In this document: in pieces, positions 14,394 to 17,203 of the stretch | Position numbering within the stretch: the first letter of the stretch is position 1 | Layout of the letters: every line of letters begins with the position of its first letter | DNA from: RGIG5579 sp045601445 | Lineage (GTDB): Bacteria; Bacillota; Clostridia; Oscillospirales; SIG627 | Assembly: GCA_045601445.1 (NCBI GenBank) | Contig: JAZRZQ010000125.1 | Span: forward strand, 1 to 17,203 | DNA length: 17,203 bases | Direction of reading: 5' to 3' | The notes under the pieces: model-generated | Database searches by the model: none | What the model was told of the DNA's origin: nothing | What the model saw: only the letters and a program-made list of their open reading frames with translations | Made by a program: the position numbers and the translations under genes

Positions 14394-15059
14394 TCAGAAA
14401 AAGACCTCTCTTGCCTTGTCCTTGATCTCCTTGGAGGCGATGAAGGGGATTCTGGTCGTGTAGCCGCATTTCGCGGCAACGATCATCTTCGTCGGCCAAG
14501 CGAAAATATCGCGGTTCCATTGGTCGATGGTGTCGTTATAAAGCTCTCTTGCCGCCGTGATCTCGCGTTGCAGATACATATTCTGCTGCATGGCATCGGC
14601 AATTTCACGGTGCGCGGCTAATTCGGGGTAATTTTCAAGCGCCACGCTCACCTTGCCCGATACCTGATCGACGCGCTGTCCGATCTCGTTTCGGGCTACG
14701 TCGCTCTCCGAAGCGCCCGAACGGTATTTGGCAATGTTTTCAAAGGTGCTCTTGTCCAGATCAATGGCCTTGTCGAGCAGCTTTGCGCAGTTTTGCAGAA
14801 CCATCACTCTCTGCTCGAGGTAGTTGTCGATCTGCGAGGCGTTGCGCTGGATCTTCTGCTGGAGCTGATCGAAGTGCTTTCGCGCGTTGGTTTTCATAAA
14901 CAGAAAGACCACGCCGGGGATGATGCCGCAAATCCAAAGGGCGATCTCGAAGATCGTCGAGCCGACGCCGACCTTGACGGGCAGCTTCTTTGCGATGACG
15001 TTGGTGTCAAGTCCTTCCTCGCGGATTTCGGGGTTGAGTTCGTCGAGTTGATTTGCCAT
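14394..15059 (-). CDS. LemA-family membrane protein
   Basis: This 221-residue protein has AAGGAG (15068-15073) 8 nt before its ATG. One transmembrane helix (~34-56) follows a ~33-residue N-terminal tail. The rest is a long helical domain ending in the LemA hallmark RELYNDTIDQWNRDIFAWP (Y184, N185) and KCGYTTRIPF. The usual LemA RRxDLIPNLV segment is replaced by a different EQRVMVLQNC stretch (~83-91), so it is a divergent member. LemA proteins are helical-bundle membrane proteins of unclear function, sometimes tied to envelope stress or secretion. It is second in an operon, 22 nt after an unrecognised membrane protein gene. Confidence 0.85.
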   Translation of the reverse strand: MANQLDELNPEIREEGLDTNVIAKKLPVKVGVGSTIFEIALWICGIIPGVVFLFMKTNARKHFDQLQQKIQRNASQIDNYLEQRVMVLQNCAKLLDKAIDLDKSTFENIAKYRSGASESDVARNEIGQRVDQVSGKVSVALENYPELAAHREIADAMQQNMYLQREITAARELYNDTIDQWNRDIFAWPTKMIVAAKCGYTTRIPFIASKEIKDKAREVFF

Positions 15060-15081
15060 TTTGTTTTCTCCTTATTTTTTG

Positions 15082-16698
15082 TCAAATTGTTTCCTGTGCG
15101 AAAAGCAGGCAAAGCCCGCTTCTTTGTGAAAGCGCATTTGTGCTTGCAGAGTTCTTTGCCACGTGGTGCTGCGTTTGCCATTGCAGGGGATCGTATTCGT
15201 CCCAGTGGACGGGCACCTCGTGCCAATGACCGTCCCCGCCGTGTACCGAAACCGTCTCAATCCTCGGAAAGATTCGGTAGGAATCCGCCGTGATCCTCAC
15301 GCGGTCCATCTCGCTTTCCCGCCCCAAAAACTCGGTTTTTAAAATGACGGGCGTCTGACTGTCGGGATGAGCGATGACGTTTTTCGGCGCAAGGTTGGCC
15401 AGCGCTTCGCTTTCCTTTTCGGCGTAAAGCCTTGTATAATCGGGCAGGGGATCAAGCGAATGAACGGGGCGCTCCTGATAGGCGGGAATGGCCAGGATCG
15501 GGGCAAAATCAAAATACACTGCCGCAAAATACTGCTTGTTCTTTTCGATAAAGCTCGTGCGGATCTCGTCGTAGGAATACGAGTGATATTCCGAAGGCAT
15601 CAAGCGAAGGGCTCTGCCCTGGCTGTGCTCGGTGTGAATGCGGTTGATCCTCTTTTTCTTGATAAAATGAAAATCGTCTCCGAAGGCGGTTTTGGAGAGG
15701 ATCAGATCGACCATATTCGTCTGCGCCAGCGGCGTGAAGAGCGTGCGGAACTGCACCTCGTCGTTTCGGTCAAGCGCGTCGAACAGCACCTCAAATTCGG
15801 CGTTGGACATCGCGGTAAAGGCGGCGTTCTTTTTCAGCGCCTTTTCCTCTTTTTTTCGCAAGCGCTTCTCCCCGCGGCGAACGTAGCGGCGAAGAGAGCC
15901 CTCGCTCTTTTCGTCAAGCCCCGTCGCGTCGCGCGTGAAAAAGAGATCGGGCGCCGCCTGCGCGCCGTAATGCAGTACCACCTGCGTGTGGTAAAAGGGC
16001 TTGGGTTTGGTGACCGAGGCGTGGAGCGTCTCGGAGCGCATTCGGGTGCGCGAGCGACCGTCGCTGTCGCGGTAGGATTCGGTCCAATGGATGGTTTTCG
16101 TCCCGTGGTAGGTCTCCGTTCCCATGCGGTGAACGAGCCTGTTTTCAAAAACGAAGGGATTCCCTCGGTAGTGTCCTGCCAAAAGATCCAGCGTCGATTC
16201 CTCGGGATGTGCCGTCAGAGCATAGTCGAAATTGGCCTTCATATCCTCTTCCTGACGGATGGTAAGCTGTGGCTCAAAGTCCATTTCGGGCAGAGTCTTT
16301 TCGATCAATTCGATCGCATCCTGCTCGCGAAACAGCGCGTTCAGCGGCGCCATCTGCGCCTGCGCCTCGCGCATCGCCTCGGCCGCCTTGGCATCGGCCT
16401 GTTCGATCTCTTCCTTCAGCGCGCGGATCTTCGGCGTCATCTTCCAGATCACGATCGGGATCAGAAGGATCGTCAGAATCATCAAAATGCGGAAAAAGCG
16501 AAGCCAATTTCGCTTGCGCCGAAGGGATTTGATCTTGTCGGTGTGCAGACGGTAGCGCGCCACCGTTTTGCGGTTTGCCTCCGCGTCTACACCCGAGCGG
16601 GCCGACAGCTCCTCGAAACGGGCGATCGCATTTTTTTCGTGCTCGGCGCGAAGGGTCTTGTCGTATTCCTCTTGCGGATGAAAAATCATTTCATTCAT
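15082..16698 (-). CDS. Unrecognised single-pass membrane protein in the LemA operon
   Basis: This is a 538-residue protein. The ATG at 16698 is chosen because GAGG (16707-16710) lies 8 nt upstream and the promoter places transcript start near 16712; the frame extends to 16788 but the extra part lies over the promoter. I do not recognise the family. Residues 1-66 are charged and helical (EEYDKTLRAEHEKN...). A hydrophobic helix (~67-87) is followed by a Glu/Ala-rich coiled-coil-like segment (~90-125). A large domain with many Thr, His and Arg residues then runs to the end, including a run of basic residues at ~285-300 (RRYVRRGEKRLRKKEEK). No catalytic motif is evident. The tight operon with LemA suggests they work together at the membrane. 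Confidence 0.75.
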   Translation of the reverse strand: MNEMIFHPQEEYDKTLRAEHEKNAIARFEELSARSGVDAEANRKTVARYRLHTDKIKSLRRKRNWLRFFRILMILTILLIPIVIWKMTPKIRALKEEIEQADAKAAEAMREAQAQMAPLNALFREQDAIELIEKTLPEMDFEPQLTIRQEEDMKANFDYALTAHPEESTLDLLAGHYRGNPFVFENRLVHRMGTETYHGTKTIHWTESYRDSDGRSRTRMRSETLHASVTKPKPFYHTQVVLHYGAQAAPDLFFTRDATGLDEKSEGSLRRYVRRGEKRLRKKEEKALKKNAAFTAMSNAEFEVLFDALDRNDEVQFRTLFTPLAQTNMVDLILSKTAFGDDFHFIKKKRINRIHTEHSQGRALRLMPSEYHSYSYDEIRTSFIEKNKQYFAAVYFDFAPILAIPAYQERPVHSLDPLPDYTRLYAEKESEALANLAPKNVIAHPDSQTPVILKTEFLGRESEMDRVRITADSYRIFPRIETVSVHGGDGHWHEVPVHWDEYDPLQWQTQHHVAKNSASTNALSQRSGLCLLFAQETI

Positions 16699-16718
16699 CG
16701 TTTGTACCTCTTTTGGCC

Positions 16719-16747
16719 ATTGTAACACAAAAAAGACCCCTTGTAAA
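16719..16747 (-). promoter_or_regulatory. Sigma-A promoter of the LemA operon
   Basis: On the minus strand TTTACA (16747-16742) and TACAAT (16724-16719) are 17 nt apart. The leader to the ATG at 16698 would be only about 14 nt, just enough to include the GAGG site. Confidence 0.78.
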
Positions 16748-16830
16748 GAAAAATCCTCGGAACAAGCCGCCGTGTCTCTCCGATACAATGACTTCTTCCG
16801 AGGAGTGTTATGCCTGACGGTACAAATGTT

Positions 16831-17000
16831 AATGAAATCGTGCGTTGCACGATGAAATCCTCGCTTGGCTCGGATGAAATCTTCGGCTTTCGGCTTCAGA
16901 TGAAATCAAATCCGCCCATCGTCTGCCGTAAGGCAGATTTCATCGCAAAGCGATTTCATCCATCACAGGTGGATTTATTCCGCAGAAGGCGGATTTAATT
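16831..17000. repeat. Flip-flop hairpin array B (GATGAAATC / GATTTCATC)
   Basis: The word GATGAAATC occurs at 16851, 16873 and 16899, with a variant AATGAAATC at 16831. Spacers are perfect or decayed palindromes, for example GTGC-GTT-GCAC at 16840-16850. After a ~28 nt centre the exact reverse complement GATTTCATC appears at 16936 and 16952, and then the drifting copies GATTTATTC (16972) and GATTTAATT (16992). The intervening spacers include GC-AAA-GC (16945-16951) and CCGC-GCGG (16980-16983/16989-16992). The centre holds a 6 bp stem (16922-16927/16932-16937). A 14 bp terminator-like hairpin follows directly. Arrangement and orientation parallel array A at the other end of the window. The array lies between the LemA operon and a putative insertion element. 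Confidence 0.85.
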
Positions 17001-17001
17001 G

Positions 17002-17033
17002 AAAAAACGACAGGTCGATACCTGTCGTTTTTT
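17002..17033. terminator. Bidirectional terminator-like hairpin closing array B
   Basis: A 14 bp stem (17002-17015 with 17020-17033, loop CGAT) consists of six A residues, ACAGGT-type GC-containing pairs and six T residues, so it has U-tracts in both directions. It directly abuts the last repeat word of array B. No plus-strand gene precedes it. Confidence 0.8.
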
Positions 17034-17127
17034 GTGTTGGTGCCTTAAGGCGTGGAAAACACCCCCCAGTTCTACTGGGGGCGATAAAATACTTTAGTAT
17101 ATGTAATAAAAAACCTTCGTGATATAA

Positions 17128-17161
17128 TGGGAGTAAAGGTTTGGCGACCGCATTACACCCA
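17128..17161 (+). promoter_or_regulatory. Leader hairpin upstream of the truncated ORF
   Basis: TGGGAGTAA (17128-17136) pairs with TTACACCCA (17153-17161) at eight of nine positions. An inner GGT/ACC pair (17138-17140/17147-17149) adds to it. The structure ends 8 nt before the GGAGG at 17170 and could affect translation, as leader stems do in IS200 elements. Confidence 0.4.
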
Positions 17162-17182
17162 AAATATACGGAGGTTTTTAAC

Positions 17183-17203
17183 ATGATAAAAAAAGAAAAA
17201 AAT
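17183..17203 (+). CDS. 5' end of a gene cut by the window edge
   Basis: ATG at 17183 is preceded by GGAGG (17170-17174) with 8 nt spacing and a TATAAT at 17123-17128. The start is therefore convincing. Only seven codons (MIKKEKN) are present. Context suggests a small IS200-like transposase, but nothing in these residues proves it. Confidence 0.6.

Larger units (their letters stand above)
17042..17203 (+). mobile_element. Possible left end of an IS200/IS605-type element
   Basis: A small palindrome GCCTTAAGGC (17042-17051) is followed by an 8 bp GC-rich hairpin, CCCCCAGT (17063-17070) with ACTGGGGG (17074-17081). Then come an AT-rich stretch, TATAAT (17123-17128), a leader hairpin and a short-spaced ORF. 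Subterminal hairpins about 100 nt ahead of a small tnpA gene are typical of IS200/IS605 ends, which lack terminal inverted repeats. The ORF is cut after seven codons, so the transposase itself cannot be confirmed. Confidence 0.35.

Noticed and set aside
15082..16788. Longer start (16788) for the LemA-operon membrane protein
   Set aside because: The added codons cover the TTTACA-17-TACAAT promoter. The ATG at 16698 has GAGG at the right distance.
16810..16998. 62-codon plus-strand frame starting after GAGGAG at 16800-16805
   Set aside because: The start has a plausible ribosome site, but the frame lies almost wholly in array B and encodes the repeat words in drifting frames. No good promoter is visible and no protein features are seen. 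It may be transcribed, but coding is unlikely.

Overview
The window looks like chromosome of a Bacillota/Clostridia bacterium, probably a gut or rumen member of the Oscillospirales-like groups. This is inferred from AGGAGG-type ribosome sites on nearly every gene, sigma-A promoters with 17-18 bp spacing, intrinsic terminators with U-tracts, a Gram-positive signal peptide plus a sortase-like C-terminus, and moderately GC-rich coding DNA with AT-rich intergenic spacers. No rRNA, tRNA or CRISPR array was seen.

Layout. (1) 39-243 is a tandem array of short hairpins separated by an 8-9 nt word that flips to its reverse complement halfway. (2) 272-2716 (-) is a large secreted, wall- or membrane-anchored protein built from two copies of a ~366-residue module. 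(3) 3057-4678 (+) is a two-gene operon with an aminotransferase overlapping aroQ (type II dehydroquinase), behind a strong promoter and a LacI-type palindrome. (4) 4852-6879 (+) is a zinc-ribbon / transmembrane / propeller-like surface protein with its own consensus promoter. (5) 6949-8388 (-) is an M20 (PepV-like) dipeptidase. (6) 8513-12664 (-) is a four-gene operon in the order oxidoreductase, TIM-barrel isomerase, oxidoreductase, TIM-barrel isomerase. It is read away from an AraC-family regulator and fits catabolism or remodelling of a keto-sugar or inositol-like substrate. (7) 12822-14339 (+) holds the AraC regulator and a ComB-like phosphatase. (8) 14394-16698 (-) is an operon of an unrecognised membrane protein and a LemA-family protein. 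(9) 16831-17033 is a second flip-flop hairpin array, followed by what may be the left end of an IS200/IS605-type element whose ORF starts at 17183 and runs off the window.

The most notable observation is that the two arrays at opposite ends use unrelated repeat words (GTGATATT and GATGAAATC) but follow the same grammar. Each has four forward copies separated by small palindromes, then the last five bases of the word again plus CGCCC, then three or four inverted copies separated by small palindromes, then a long hairpin with a T-tract. This looks like one class of structured repeat rather than chance. A second notable point is the AraC/oxidoreductase intergenic region, where two good sigma-A promoters lie on opposite strands in the same 34 bp with a perfect 6-bp dyad between them.
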